Notes: a model not told the origin generated them from the letters alone. DNA of 57,438 nt from JAVBNT01 sp031551355 (GCA_031551355.1 JAVBNT010000032.1:1-57438); one strand, 5' to 3'. Counted from the first letter of the stretch, positions 1-7,664 are shown. Program-made: numbers and translations.

Positions 1-235
<235 letters not shown>

Positions 236-398
236 TTCTTGAAAACATCACATCTCATCGCTGAAATGTAACGGATTTTACGAGTTTAACCCCGCACATT
301 ATTTATTACTATTCGTTCTCTCTATTTAGTTCTCAAGTTACACGCTGCACCACTGTTAACCGCCTGGTTAAAGGCCGGTTGTCCGAGGCGCAAGAAAT

Positions 399-427
399 AT
401 ACTACCATGCAAAAACACTCTTGTCAA
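399..427 (-). promoter_or_regulatory. rRNA operon promoter
   Basis: On the minus strand a perfect -35 TTGACA (422-427) is followed after exactly 17 bp by TAGTAT (399-404). The DNA just upstream (428-470) is very A/T rich, like an UP element. Transcription would start near 391-393, giving a leader of about 155 nt before 16S. The leader contains TTGAGAACTAAATAG (about 323-337, minus strand), which resembles the antitermination box region of Firmicutes rRNA leaders. Confidence 0.85.
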
Positions 428-479
428 CACTATTTTGAAAATATTTTTAACTTATTTTTAATTGCCTGCACAGAGCGGA

Positions 480-722
480 AATTACAAGGCAGACAATACA
501 CGTAAACGAGTCGGGGGCAACCCGGCTCAGCATGCCATTATACAATAAAACACTGGAAATCAGTTTCTTCTCACACGGCTTCACCGTGTAGGAAGAAACA
601 AAACAGCGTCATTTAGAGCAGACCTCTCTGATTAACCAATATAATACATAATTTATTTATTAGACGATAGATTCCCGTCCGTAGGGAGTCTTTCTGCGAA
701 ACCGCCGCACCAATACAATATG
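480..722. other. Intergenic region with two strong hairpins, no gene seen
   Basis: No convincing ORF is present. Two inverted repeats stand out: 508-515 with 521-528 (8 bp including one G-T, 5-nt loop) and 563-599, where GTTTCTTC pairs with GAAGAAAC around an inner ACACGG/CCGTGT stem. Neither is followed by a clear T-run on either strand. They could belong to a small RNA or to a terminator of something lost; I see no known RNA family. Confidence 0.4.
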
Positions 723-732
723 TAAAAATGAA

Positions 733-757
733 AACAGCATGATAAAACCATGCTGTT
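733..757 (-). terminator. Terminator downstream of the toxin-antitoxin pair
   Basis: A perfect 9-bp inverted repeat (AACAGCATG, 733-741, with CATGCTGTT, 749-757) has a 7-nt loop. On the minus strand it is followed by a T-rich stretch (TTCATTTTTA). It lies about 90 bp after the toxin stop codon. Confidence 0.7.
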
Positions 758-844
758 AATGTCTACATTAAAGAAACATTCCAGTCAGGCCCAACCACGA
801 TTATACTCACGAAAACGGAAAAATTAAATAGACCAGTATTTTTT

Positions 845-1105
845 CTAATCGCCATAATGTCCGCCACACTGAACAATTACAACCTGATTATGTTCAACTT
901 TGTAAACGATACGGTTTGCCTCGTCAATGCGCCGGCTCCAATAGCCCTGTTTATTGCCGGTAAGAGGTTCCGGTTTACCGATGCCAATAAATGGTTGCCG
1001 ATCAATGTCCTTCAATATATTGTTAATCCGTTTCAAAGTTTTTTTGTCTTGAGTCTGCCAGTGGAGATAATCTCTCCAAGCATCATCCGTCCAGGCTTTC
1101 TGCAT
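845..1105 (-). CDS. yoeB: YoeB/Txe family mRNA interferase toxin
   Basis: The 86-residue protein is full length for YoeB, a ribosome-dependent endoribonuclease of the RelE superfamily. The catalytic residues known from Escherichia coli YoeB fall at the same numbers here: Glu46, Arg65, His83 and Tyr84, within the motifs GKPEPL, WSRRI, RIVYKV and GGHYGD. It follows the antitoxin gene with a 2-bp gap, so the two are co-transcribed and probably translationally coupled. Free toxin would cleave mRNA in the ribosomal A site and stop growth. The family assignment is firm; activity is inferred from the intact catalytic residues. Confidence 0.95.
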   Translation of the reverse strand: MQKAWTDDAWRDYLHWQTQDKKTLKRINNILKDIDRQPFIGIGKPEPLTGNKQGYWSRRIDEANRIVYKVEHNQVVIVQCGGHYGD

Positions 1106-1107
1106 TC

Positions 1108-1365
1108 CTAATCCTCTTCAATCAATTCATGAAACGTTACTTTACCGGACTGCGCATCCGCGATTGAACGAGCAAGACGTGCCTGATTTTTTTCACTATA
1201 AAACGGATCGCAAATTTCAAAAGGAATTTTTCCCTGACGTAATGCCTGGCGGGCAAAAATATTGAACGCTGTGGACAAATTCATCCCCAAGTCGTTAAAT
1301 AATCTCTCTGCCTGTTCTTTGACATCCCTGTCGAGCCTGATCGTTACATTAATAGTTTCAGCCAC
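1108..1365 (-). CDS. RelB/DinJ-type ribbon-helix-helix antitoxin
   Basis: The protein begins AETINVTIRLDRDVKEQAE and continues LFNDLGMNLSTAFNIFARQALRQ, which is the N-terminal ribbon-helix-helix pattern of RelB/DinJ antitoxins; the acidic C-terminus (HELIEED) would wrap the toxin. The open frame reaches an ATG at 1380. However, a perfect Shine-Dalgarno GGAGG (1374-1378) overlaps that ATG and is 8 nt from an in-frame GTG at 1365, so I place the start at the GTG (85 residues). YoeB is classically paired with the Phd-fold YefM; pairing with a DinJ-like partner is a known mix-and-match. It probably represses its own promoter at 1402-1450. Confidence 0.88.
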   Translation of the reverse strand: MAETINVTIRLDRDVKEQAERLFNDLGMNLSTAFNIFARQALRQGKIPFEICDPFYSEKNQARLARSIADAQSGKVTFHELIEED

Positions 1366-1401
1366 ATCAATCACCTCCATTTTTAGTAATTATATGATTT
1401 T

Positions 1402-1450
1402 ATTATAACATACGCCATTATTTTCGTGCAAATAGAATAATTTGCACGAA
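1402..1450 (-). promoter_or_regulatory. Promoter and probable operator of the toxin-antitoxin operon
   Basis: On the minus strand TATAAT (1402-1407) lies 18 bp from TTGCAC (1426-1431). The -35 is embedded in one arm of a perfect 11-bp inverted repeat (1423-1433 and 1440-1450, 6-bp spacer, arm TTCGTGCAAAT). A two-fold-symmetric site over the -35 is the usual layout for ribbon-helix-helix autorepression, so I read it as the antitoxin operator. It could also act as a weak 3' hairpin for the decayed gene at 1453-1800. Confidence 0.65.
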
Positions 1451-1452
1451 TT

Positions 1453-1800
1453 TCATCTGTTAATCAATTTCATAAAATTCTCAAGGTTTTTATGAAATTT
1501 TTCCCTGCCAATTCTCCAAGCAGGATGATTTATATAATATAAAGGAATCTCATTGTTGAAAACTTTAAAATAAATTACATTCCTTCCATCAATAACTTCA
1601 CCGCCAATTCTTGCATTGTTTAATTTTTTTAAAAATTCTCCCAGACGCTTTCCCCAAGCAATAATAAAATCAGGTTCATAATCTTCAAGAACTTCCATAA
1701 AAGGTTCTTCTGATAATTCAAATGCTTGTGTCTTCGGTTTTACACCAGAGCCGGTTACCGCACTCCGTAAATAATTATAAAAAATAAGGCTCGTTTCAGT
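1453..1800 (-). pseudogene. 3' fragment of a gene, possibly uracil-DNA-glycosylase-like
   Basis: An ATG-initiated frame of 81 codons starts at 1698, but the same frame stays open and protein-like upstream to 1800, where it meets a stop (TAA, 1801-1803) at the border of repeat DNA. The upstream extension reads FYNYLRSAVTGSGVKP and then ELSEEPF before the ATG, followed by EPDFIIAWGKRL. This looks like the C-terminal part of small uracil-DNA-glycosylase-like proteins, where a PD-x-hydrophobic-WG strand is typical; that comparison is from memory. The N-terminal half is missing, so I call it a truncated remnant next to the repeat at 1810. No ribosome-binding site precedes 1698. Confidence 0.5.
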
Positions 1801-1809
1801 TTAGCCCCT

Positions 1810-1838
1810 GGATCGCCACGCTACGCTCGCGATGACAA
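1810..1838. repeat. Short dispersed inverted repeat
   Basis: The motif GATCGCCACGCTACGCTCGC continues into GATGACA. ATCGC and GCGAT form the arms, with a short internal CGCTACGCT core. A looser relative (CGCGAGGATGACAG) is seen near 42919. It forms the broken 5' edge of the truncated gene at 1453-1800. Confidence 0.5.
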
Positions 1839-1981
1839 CTTCCACACTCATTTTCAAGTATTTTATAGTAACTGAATCATTACAAATTTTTTGACGTTAA
1901 ATCTTATACCGGGGGAGAATACTAATTCTAATAAATACCTTAAACCAAAAATTGATTCAAAACAAGGTCGGACCAGGAAGG

Positions 1982-2037
1982 TAATTGTGTTTTGAGCAAA
2001 GCGTAGCCGAAACTACGTGTGCGAAAAACAACAATTA
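1982..2037. repeat. Imperfect palindrome with GCGTAG core
   Basis: The arms TAATTGT (1982-1988) and ACAATTA (2031-2037) enclose further complementary blocks, including GCGTAG against CTACGT around the centre, so the whole 56 bp folds on itself. The core resembles the GAGGCGYAGCC part of the neighbouring element at 2079-2206 and may be a relative of it. Nothing coding is seen between 1801 and 2193. Confidence 0.45.
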
Positions 2038-2078
2038 GCCTGACAACGTATCACCGCAGTTTTCCATACCTTAAAATA

Positions 2079-2206
2079 AAAAATTGGTTCAAACCGGTGG
2101 AGATGCTAAGTCAAGGGCAATTTCTACGAGCGAGGCGCAGCGTGACTGCGTTGAGCGAGAGAAATTGCCTGCGACGACGCAGATTCGCCCGTTTCAATCA
2201 ATTTTT
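2079..2206. repeat. MITE-like element, family 1 (complete copy)
   Basis: The 128-bp segment has imperfect terminal inverted repeats: AAAAATTGGTTCAAACCGG at the left and, reading inward from the right, AAAAATTGATTGAAACGGG. Inside, GGCAATTTCT (about 2119) pairs with AGAAATTGCC (about 2159-2168), flanking the conserved ACGAGCGAGGCGCAGC and TTGAGCGAGAG blocks. It has no ORF and resembles a non-mobile miniature element. Its right end overlaps the last codons and stop of the reverse transcriptase gene. Other copies are at 4866-5290 (interrupted), 9871-9972 (decayed) and 22987-23018 (fragment). Confidence 0.65.
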
Positions 2207-3471
2207 CTGGATTTCCAGGCATAGTATTCATGAACCAAACTCCTATACCCCATCCTTTTCAGGTCCTCATATGCAGTTTTATAATTTCCTTTACCATGCT
2301 TTCCCGTCGGAATAAAGCGGATGTATTGCTGAAGATAATTATCTATTTCCTTTAATCCACAGCTCCTGTTTATCAGCGGAAAAAACCAGCGCGACCATGT
2401 TAAATCACCACTGTTGCCGCCTTCAAAAAATTTTTTGTTAAAGATCCTAATCATCACCGACATTGTTTGCTCGAAACCGGCATTTTTTCTCAGCATCCAG
2501 CGTCTCAAAGCCCTTGCCTTACGGCTGATTTTACCTTTAATCTTATCTCTGGTAATAACGGATAAATCAATCGCCCCATCCAGATAGCTTATTCCCAAAA
2601 ACTCCCATTCTTCATGGGGGGGGACTATTTTTTCTTTTTCATGGTTAATTTCCAATTTATATTTAGCTAAGATATCAAGCACCATATTACGGTATTGAGA
2701 TAATTCTTCAGACGTTTTGGCAAAAAGAATAATATCATCGGAGTATCTGGCGTAAGGAATGCCCAAATCCACAAAAAACTCATCAAGTTCCCGCAGATAA
2801 ATGTTGGCCAAAAACGGGGAAACGGGGGTTCCGGCCATAACTCCGCGTGGTTCATAAATGATTCTATTCTCAAAAACAGCTTCATCGGAAGATAAGAGGC
2901 ATTGTAAAAAATTATAAAGGGGTTCGTCATCATCAATGACATCTTTCAGAATAGGCAGTAAAATGTCAATGGAAATGCTATTAAAATAATTGGCAATATC
3001 CAATTTATAACACCAATAGGAAGATATTTCGGGAGTGAGGGTAAGGGCATTAACAGCTTTGGAGGGGCTTTGACCTTTTTTAAACGAATAACATCCTGAA
3101 GGCTGTTTATGACTGTAGCGGTGGAGCAAAAAAGATAACAGCTTCAAAACCTGCATTTCCGCATCGCCGTAAGTATAAACGACGCGTTTACGGCTTTTGC
3201 CGATCTTATTTACGAGTTTTTTTTCCGGCAACCCCAGTCCCTTCGCTGATAAAATTTTTTCGGCTACAGGCAAAAACGCACACTCATTTACAAAAGAACT
3301 TAGAGCAAGCAGCTCTTTTCGGGGCAAATGACCGCAATCGGTTTTGTAAGCTAAAAAATCATCCCAGGACGACCGGCAGGCAAGCTGCGTCAATAAACTG
3401 TTCATTGAGATTTTATGAAGGAAAGGGGGAATTGCTTTGAAGACAGCATCTGCTGGCACAGGACTGAACAT
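2194..3471 (-). CDS. Stand-alone reverse transcriptase, group II intron-like or unknown-group
   Basis: The 425-residue protein has RT blocks in order: KSRKRVVYTY (about 92-101), CYSFKKGQSPSKAVNAL (127-143), catalytic YKLDIANYF (155-163), RGVMAGTPVSPFLANIYL (209-226), YSDD at 243-246 and WEFLGISY (about 297). Three catalytic aspartates are therefore intact. A helical basic C-terminal region follows instead of a maturase X domain or HNH endonuclease, and I see no intron RNA, no retron msr/msd signal and no template/variable repeat pair. It is probably a domesticated G2L- or UG-type RT, possibly defensive; function is unknown. ATG at 3471 follows an in-frame stop; another ATG at 3405 is possible, and neither has a strong ribosome-binding site. 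The stop lies inside the repeat at 2079-2206. Confidence 0.85.
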   Translation of the reverse strand: MFSPVPADAVFKAIPPFLHKISMNSLLTQLACRSSWDDFLAYKTDCGHLPRKELLALSSFVNECAFLPVAEKILSAKGLGLPEKKLVNKIGKSRKRVVYTYGDAEMQVLKLLSFLLHRYSHKQPSGCYSFKKGQSPSKAVNALTLTPEISSYWCYKLDIANYFNSISIDILLPILKDVIDDDEPLYNFLQCLLSSDEAVFENRIIYEPRGVMAGTPVSPFLANIYLRELDEFFVDLGIPYARYSDDIILFAKTSEELSQYRNMVLDILAKYKLEINHEKEKIVPPHEEWEFLGISYLDGAIDLSVITRDKIKGKISRKARALRRWMLRKNAGFEQTMSVMIRIFNKKFFEGGNSGDLTWSRWFFPLINRSCGLKEIDNYLQQYIRFIPTGKHGKGNYKTAYEDLKRMGYRSLVHEYYAWKSRKID

Positions 3472-3561
3472 TAGCGGCTGCAGATAAAGCCGTTAATTAC
3501 CAATGCTTCATCCCATCATCTGCACGGACCGGGCCGTATCCCCCTAACTTTAAAAAGGTAA

Positions 3562-4047
3562 TTATGCCATCAGGCGGTTAATGCGAGCGATAACAAAATC
3601 GCGTTTATTAGGCATATGCAAATAAAAATTGATAAACGGTATTCCCTTGCCGGCGGCAGTTTTTTTGGCATTATGGTAAGCAGCATTATTGTCACGGTTA
3701 TGTTCTACCAACACAACAACAGCAGCCAGTTGACCATCCCTGTATAAACCGAAGTCATATTCACGGCCTTCTCCGCCGATTTCTGAAGGCCACACACTGT
3801 CTTTGACGGCACAACCGTTAAATTCATTGCCTAAAATGCTTTTAAAATAATCCTTTGTATGTCCGCCTCCATCGTTATAGGAGCGAACAGGAGTCTCATA
3901 ATGTTCTCTTTCTTTGGTTTCCGGCCTGAGCGGTTCCATGCTCAAATTCTTACTTACGGCATTTTTTATCTCTTCCAAAGCTGAGCTGCCGACAGCTTCC
4001 TTAATTCCTTTTTCTGCAGCCTTTAATAAGTTATCAAAAAATCCCAC
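3562..4047 (-). CDS. Hypothetical protein upstream of the reverse transcriptase
   Basis: The 161-residue protein is not recognised with confidence. Residues 1-40 are helical and basic/acidic mixed (MGFFDNLLKAAEKGIKEAV). The C-terminal half reads YDFGLYRDGQLAAVVVLVEHN, then NAKKTAAGKGIPFINFYLHMPN and RDFVIARI. That alternation of a D-bearing strand, a hydrophobic strand with a Glu and a late GIPF strand recalls compact PD-(D/E)XK-like folds, but a clear catalytic D-ExK set is not obvious. The start is GTG at 4047, 8 nt after AAGGAG. It precedes the reverse transcriptase by 90 bp on the same strand and may be co-transcribed with it. Confidence 0.7.
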   Translation of the reverse strand: MGFFDNLLKAAEKGIKEAVGSSALEEIKNAVSKNLSMEPLRPETKEREHYETPVRSYNDGGGHTKDYFKSILGNEFNGCAVKDSVWPSEIGGEGREYDFGLYRDGQLAAVVVLVEHNRDNNAAYHNAKKTAAGKGIPFINFYLHMPNKRDFVIARINRLMA

Positions 4048-4274
4048 TAAATTTACTCCTTGTCATCTGAATTTACATGAAAAACCCGAGGCAAAGACAA
4101 ACAAAACTCCGCCGTTTATGTCTGATAAAGACATTTTTATATATTTTATCATATATACAATCTACGGGTCAAGGCAACAAATACGCCCGGCAACAGGAAA
4201 TAAAGTTTGACAGGCAATATCAAGAAGACTAAAATAACTAATCATAAAATATATTACAAAAACAGGAAGGCATC

Positions 4275-4832
4275 ATGGAAATAAACTACAGCGTATCCAA
4301 TAACGATTACATACAGTATAATGTCCATCACACCGAAAACTCGCCGACTTTTAAAAAACAAACAATGACAATGCGCCTTGTTTTTCCGATAATTTTTATA
4401 CTGATAACATTGATTTCATATGCAGGCGAAATAGCACATCCCAAACCTGAAACCATCATAGGCATGGGATGCACATTCGTTTTTCTGGCAATAATATCAA
4501 TATTATTCTTTGTATTCTATCCGGCAATTTTCCGTAAAACCCTGATCAGGAATATCAACAGTATGCTTAATGAAGGCAAACAGAATGAATTTATAGGCGA
4601 ACACAAGCTGTTATTACAGGAAAACAGACTGCGGGTTGAAAACATCACCCGCGAATCGACAATAGAAACAGCTTACAAAAACATCGAGCGCATAGTCTGT
4701 GATAAAAATGCCTTATATATTTATACCGGTTCAATAACAGCCTTTATAATCCCGGCAAACGCATTCACAACCGATATGGAAAAAGAAAAGTTTATTGCGG
4801 AGCTAAAGAGTAAAACATCATTTGAGAAATAA
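4275..4832 (+). CDS. YcxB-like two-TM membrane protein
   Basis: The 185-residue protein has two membrane segments (about 36-53 and 63-86) after a short N-terminal region. The C-terminal part (ENRLRVENITRESTIETAYKNIERI, then LYIYTGSITAFIIPANAF) matches the general pattern of the YcxB-like domain, in which a conserved IIP follows a beta-rich stretch. GGAAGG precedes the ATG. It is monocistronic, pointing away from the RT module, with repeat DNA on its 3' side. The role of YcxB proteins is unknown. Confidence 0.75.
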   Translation: MEINYSVSNNDYIQYNVHHTENSPTFKKQTMTMRLVFPIIFILITLISYAGEIAHPKPETIIGMGCTFVFLAIISILFFVFYPAIFRKTLIRNINSMLNEGKQNEFIGEHKLLLQENRLRVENITRESTIETAYKNIERIVCDKNALYIYTGSITAFIIPANAFTTDMEKEKFIAELKSKTSFEK

Positions 4833-4865
4833 CCCCCCTCGCTCCGGAGAGAAAAAAAGGTAAGT

Positions 4866-5290
4866 TTAGCAATTTCTACGAGCGAGGCGCAGCCGTTCTC
4901 AATGTCATTAAGTTAGTTTTTCATAGCCGATTTTGCCATCTTTGGATCTCTCACAGAGGGCACAGAGGCCACGGAGGATAAATGCCAGTTAAAAACTCTC
5001 TGTGTTCTCCTCTTCTCTGTGAGAAACACTTTTCTCTTAACACTACAACGAACAGTTTTTAAAACTGTAGACATTGCAAACACAATATGCAAATTCAAAG
5101 TAGATTTTGCAACATCAAAACTGTATTGAAACGCCTGTGTAAAGGAGAATTAGTTATTGATTTGCTGCAGTAATATCGGAATTTTATTGTGTTCGCTGTA
5201 GTGTTAGCTTAACGACATTGAGCCGTTCTACGTTGAGCGAGAGAATATTGCCCGCGACGACGCAGATTTGCCGGTTTCAAGCAATTTTAA
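4866..5290. repeat. MITE-like element, family 1, interrupted copy
   Basis: Segments 4869-4899 and 5230-5290 together match the complete copy at 2079-2206 (TAGCAATTTCTACGAGCGAG, then GCGCAGC; TTGAGCGAGAG; TGCGACGACGCAGAT with small changes; right end CCGGTTTCAAGCAATTTT). The two halves are separated by the insertion at 4900-5220, and AGCCGTTCT is repeated at both junctions (4891-4899 and 5221-5229). Removing the insertion and one AGCCGTTCT restores a contiguous copy. The left terminal repeat is decayed. The right part overlaps the 3' end of the ADP-ribosylglycohydrolase gene. Confidence 0.75.
4900..5220. mobile_element. MITE-like element, family 2, 321 bp, with 9-bp target duplication
   Basis: The ends are CAATGTCATTAAGTTA (left) and, read inward from the right, CAATGTCGTTAAGCTA: 14 of 16 positions agree. 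It is flanked by the exact direct repeat AGCCGTTCT on both sides. The interior contains palindromic CTCACAGAG/CTCTGTGAG blocks (about 4949-5030) and no plausible gene, so it is non-autonomous. A shorter relative lies at 32041-32177. A 9-bp duplication suggests mobilisation by a DDE transposase encoded elsewhere; I do not see the parent in this window. Confidence 0.75.
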
Positions 5291-6283
5291 GGAGAGTTGC
5301 ATAACGTCACTGGGCCAAAACACCTCCGGACGCGGATGTTTGGTCCTTTTTTCCGACTTCGCAGGGCGGCAGTTAACAACCGCATCCTGCCACTGCCCGG
5401 GAATAGCGTCAATACCGTAAACACAGCCAAGCAAGGCCCCGGCAATGGCCGCATTCGTATCGGTATCCCCTCCCCTTCTGACGGTGTCTACGATCGCCTC
5501 CTCAAAATTTTCGGCATGGAGCATCTGCCAGACGGCATTGTGCAGAGATACAACCGCTGAGCCCATATTTTCCATATATCCTTTTGGCGGCTCCTTGGCG
5601 GCAAGTTCCAGGGCTTCTTTTACTGAAGGATGCATGGATTCACTCCAGGCAAGCATTTCCTTATATAACTGCTCTTTGGTCAGCCCAAGGCGAATTTCGG
5701 TAGAAATGGCCATAGCAAGCAGCGCCGTACAGTCGAGGCATATACGGTTGGGATGAGTTATCGAAGAATCCTGCATGGCCCAGATCTTTGTCTGTTCCAG
5801 CGGCATATTCGTGCAGAAAATTCCCAAAGGACTGATCCTCATAAGCGATCCGTTTGATGATGAATAAAATCTTGGCTTACCAAGCAACCCGGCTTTGGTG
5901 GTGTTGCCGATATCAAAAGGCGGGGTGTTCATCCAGTATATATATCTCTCTCTTGCCGCCTGCTGATCATAACTTTTTTTGTCAAGCAGCATTCTGGCAA
6001 GCATCAGCGCCATTTCCGAGTCATCAGTGGGCTGTCCGGCCATTATTCCCCATACCGTTTTATCAGTCAAAAGCCTCGGCGGTCCCTGCGGAAATTTAGC
6101 GGCGATTTCCTCTTCACTCATAAATTCGGCCAAAGCTCCCAGAGAATCTCCGGCGAATTGTCCCATCAGGCAGCCCTGAGCGCGTTTTTGCTGATCGGCG
6201 GCATTTTCATCACAGACACCGTAACATGCCGTTATCAGCAAAAAGACAAACAAAAGTACCGAAAATCTAAAAGAAAAAAACAT
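5228..6283 (-). CDS. Exported ADP-ribosylglycohydrolase (DraG family), probable lipoprotein
   Basis: After a hydrophobic signal with a lipobox-like LITAC (Cys20) comes a DraG-type fold: GDSLG (45-49), metal-binding TDDSE (86-90) and RRGGDTDTNAAIAGALLG near residue 270, which supply the acidic residues of the binuclear magnesium site. The family removes ADP-ribose from proteins or small molecules; envelope localisation is less common than cytoplasmic. The start has GGAGG 9 nt upstream. The last 19 residues or so, after the normal end of the fold near MQLSL, are read from the inserted repeat at 5231-5290, and the TAG stop spans the right target duplication. The tail is probably a neutral add-on. 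Confidence 0.88.
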   Translation of the reverse strand: MFFSFRFSVLLFVFLLITACYGVCDENAADQQKRAQGCLMGQFAGDSLGALAEFMSEEEIAAKFPQGPPRLLTDKTVWGIMAGQPTDDSEMALMLARMLLDKKSYDQQAARERYIYWMNTPPFDIGNTTKAGLLGKPRFYSSSNGSLMRISPLGIFCTNMPLEQTKIWAMQDSSITHPNRICLDCTALLAMAISTEIRLGLTKEQLYKEMLAWSESMHPSVKEALELAAKEPPKGYMENMGSAVVSLHNAVWQMLHAENFEEAIVDTVRRGGDTDTNAAIAGALLGCVYGIDAIPGQWQDAVVNCRPAKSEKRTKHPRPEVFWPSDVMQLSLKLLETGKSASSRAIFSRST

Positions 6284-6470
6284 AAAATCCCCTCCTCAAA
6301 ACGAATCTAAATCATAATTTTGAGTAAATAATTACAAAACCCTGCAAACAAAAACTTCGTCAGTTGCCGTCAGGCTCGCAGGATATTTCACTATCTATAG
6401 TCGAAAAAATTATTCAGATAAAGCATACCGGCTTTTCATTTTAACAAAAAACAATGAGGTAATATATATA

Positions 6471-7664
6471 ATGAACAGTCACCAGCAGTCAACCTGGCTA
6501 GCAAAACTTCCTAAATACCCTTTTGTACACTTACGCGAGAAAAAGCGCGAGCTTCAGGAAAAAGGTATTAATGTAATAGATTTTTCCATTGGCGATCCGA
6601 CGGCTCCGACTCCGGATTTTATTATTGAGACCGCCGCAAGGGCAATGAAAAACTACCGCACATCGGGGTATCCCGACAATAAAGGCACAAAAGAGTTCCG
6701 CAACGCCGCCAGCCAATGGTTTGAAAGGAGATTTACCGTCAAACTGGATCCGGAAACGGAAATATTCCCTTCATTAGGGGCAAAAGAAGCCGTTTTCGCC
6801 TTTCCAAATTCGATCTCGGGAAAAGCTGTACTGGTGCCGACGCCAGGGTATCCGCCATATTACAGCGGTGCGCTTGCTGCCGGCAAACAGCCATTTTTGC
6901 TGCCTCTGCTGGAGAAAAACAATTTTCTGCCCGATCTTTCGGCAATTCCAACCACATGGGCAAAAGAAGCGGCAATTTTCTGGATAAATTATCCCAACAA
7001 TCCGACTACAACCATGGCTAATGATAAATTCTATAAAGATCTTATTGCTTTTTGTAAAAGCTATGACATAATATTGGCCTCGGATGAGTGTTACAGCGAA
7101 ATGTACCGCTCGGAAAACGGAAAACCAAAAAGTATACTTGAATACACAAAAGAAAAAGTCATTGTTTTCAACAGCCTCTCCAAAAGAAGCAATATGACCG
7201 GATGGCGCATCGGATTTATGGCCGGAGACGCGGATATAATAAAAATATTCCTGTCCGCCAAGGAAAACATGGATTCGGGATGTGCCAATTTCATCCAACA
7301 GGCTGCCGTGGAAGCACTGGCAGATGAGGTACACGTAGGCCAGATGAGACGTGAATATGACGAAAAACGCCAAATCCTTACGGAAGCAATCAGGGAAGCC
7401 GGATTGCGCCAGGGGTATAGTGACGGCACATTTTATATCTGGCAGCCGGTCCCGGAAAATATCTCCTCAGCCGACTTCGCAGCCAGACTGCTCGATGAAG
7501 AATACGCCCTAGTCGTCACACCAGGCCCGGCACTGGCGATTGAGTGTGAAAACGGCATAAATCCAGGAGAAGGTTTTGTGCGGTTTGCACTCGTGCCGAC
7601 GCTTGAAAATACGAAAAAAGCGGCAATACGCCTGGTAAACGCCGTAAAATCCATGAAAAAATAA
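6471..7664 (+). CDS. PLP-dependent class I/II aminotransferase, DapC-like
   Basis: The 397-residue protein is a fold-type I aminotransferase. Visible features are DFSIGDPTAPTP near the N-terminus, the NYPNNPT turn (173-179), DECYSE with PLP-binding Asp205 and Tyr208, and the Schiff-base lysine Lys238 in SLSKRSNMTGWR with phosphate-binding Arg246. The SLSKRSN box resembles succinyldiaminopimelate aminotransferase (DapC), which would place it in lysine and peptidoglycan precursor synthesis, but aspartate or other aminotransferase activity cannot be excluded. It is followed after 14 bp by the transporter gene, suggesting an operon. The 187 bp upstream contain a weak AGGT ribosome site and no clear promoter. 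Confidence 0.85.
   Translation: MNSHQQSTWLAKLPKYPFVHLREKKRELQEKGINVIDFSIGDPTAPTPDFIIETAARAMKNYRTSGYPDNKGTKEFRNAASQWFERRFTVKLDPETEIFPSLGAKEAVFAFPNSISGKAVLVPTPGYPPYYSGALAAGKQPFLLPLLEKNNFLPDLSAIPTTWAKEAAIFWINYPNNPTTTMANDKFYKDLIAFCKSYDIILASDECYSEMYRSENGKPKSILEYTKEKVIVFNSLSKRSNMTGWRIGFMAGDADIIKIFLSAKENMDSGCANFIQQAAVEALADEVHVGQMRREYDEKRQILTEAIREAGLRQGYSDGTFYIWQPVPENISSADFAARLLDEEYALVVTPGPALAIECENGINPGEGFVRFALVPTLENTKKAAIRLVNAVKSMKK

Noticed and set aside
857..1111. Plus-strand ORF opposite yoeB
   Set aside because: It is the shadow of the clearly identified YoeB gene and has no ribosome-binding site.
2019..2315. Plus-strand ORF across the family-1 element and RT 3' end
   Set aside because: It lies in repeat DNA and antisense to the RT; the translation is Arg/Ser/Phe-rich and not protein-like.
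2194..3561. Retron or diversity-generating retroelement
   Set aside because: No msr/msd-type RNA, no retron VTG motif and no template/variable repeat pair could be found near the RT.
4913..5098. Minus-strand ORF of 61 codons
   Set aside because: It is entirely inside the family-2 miniature element and reads through its palindromes.
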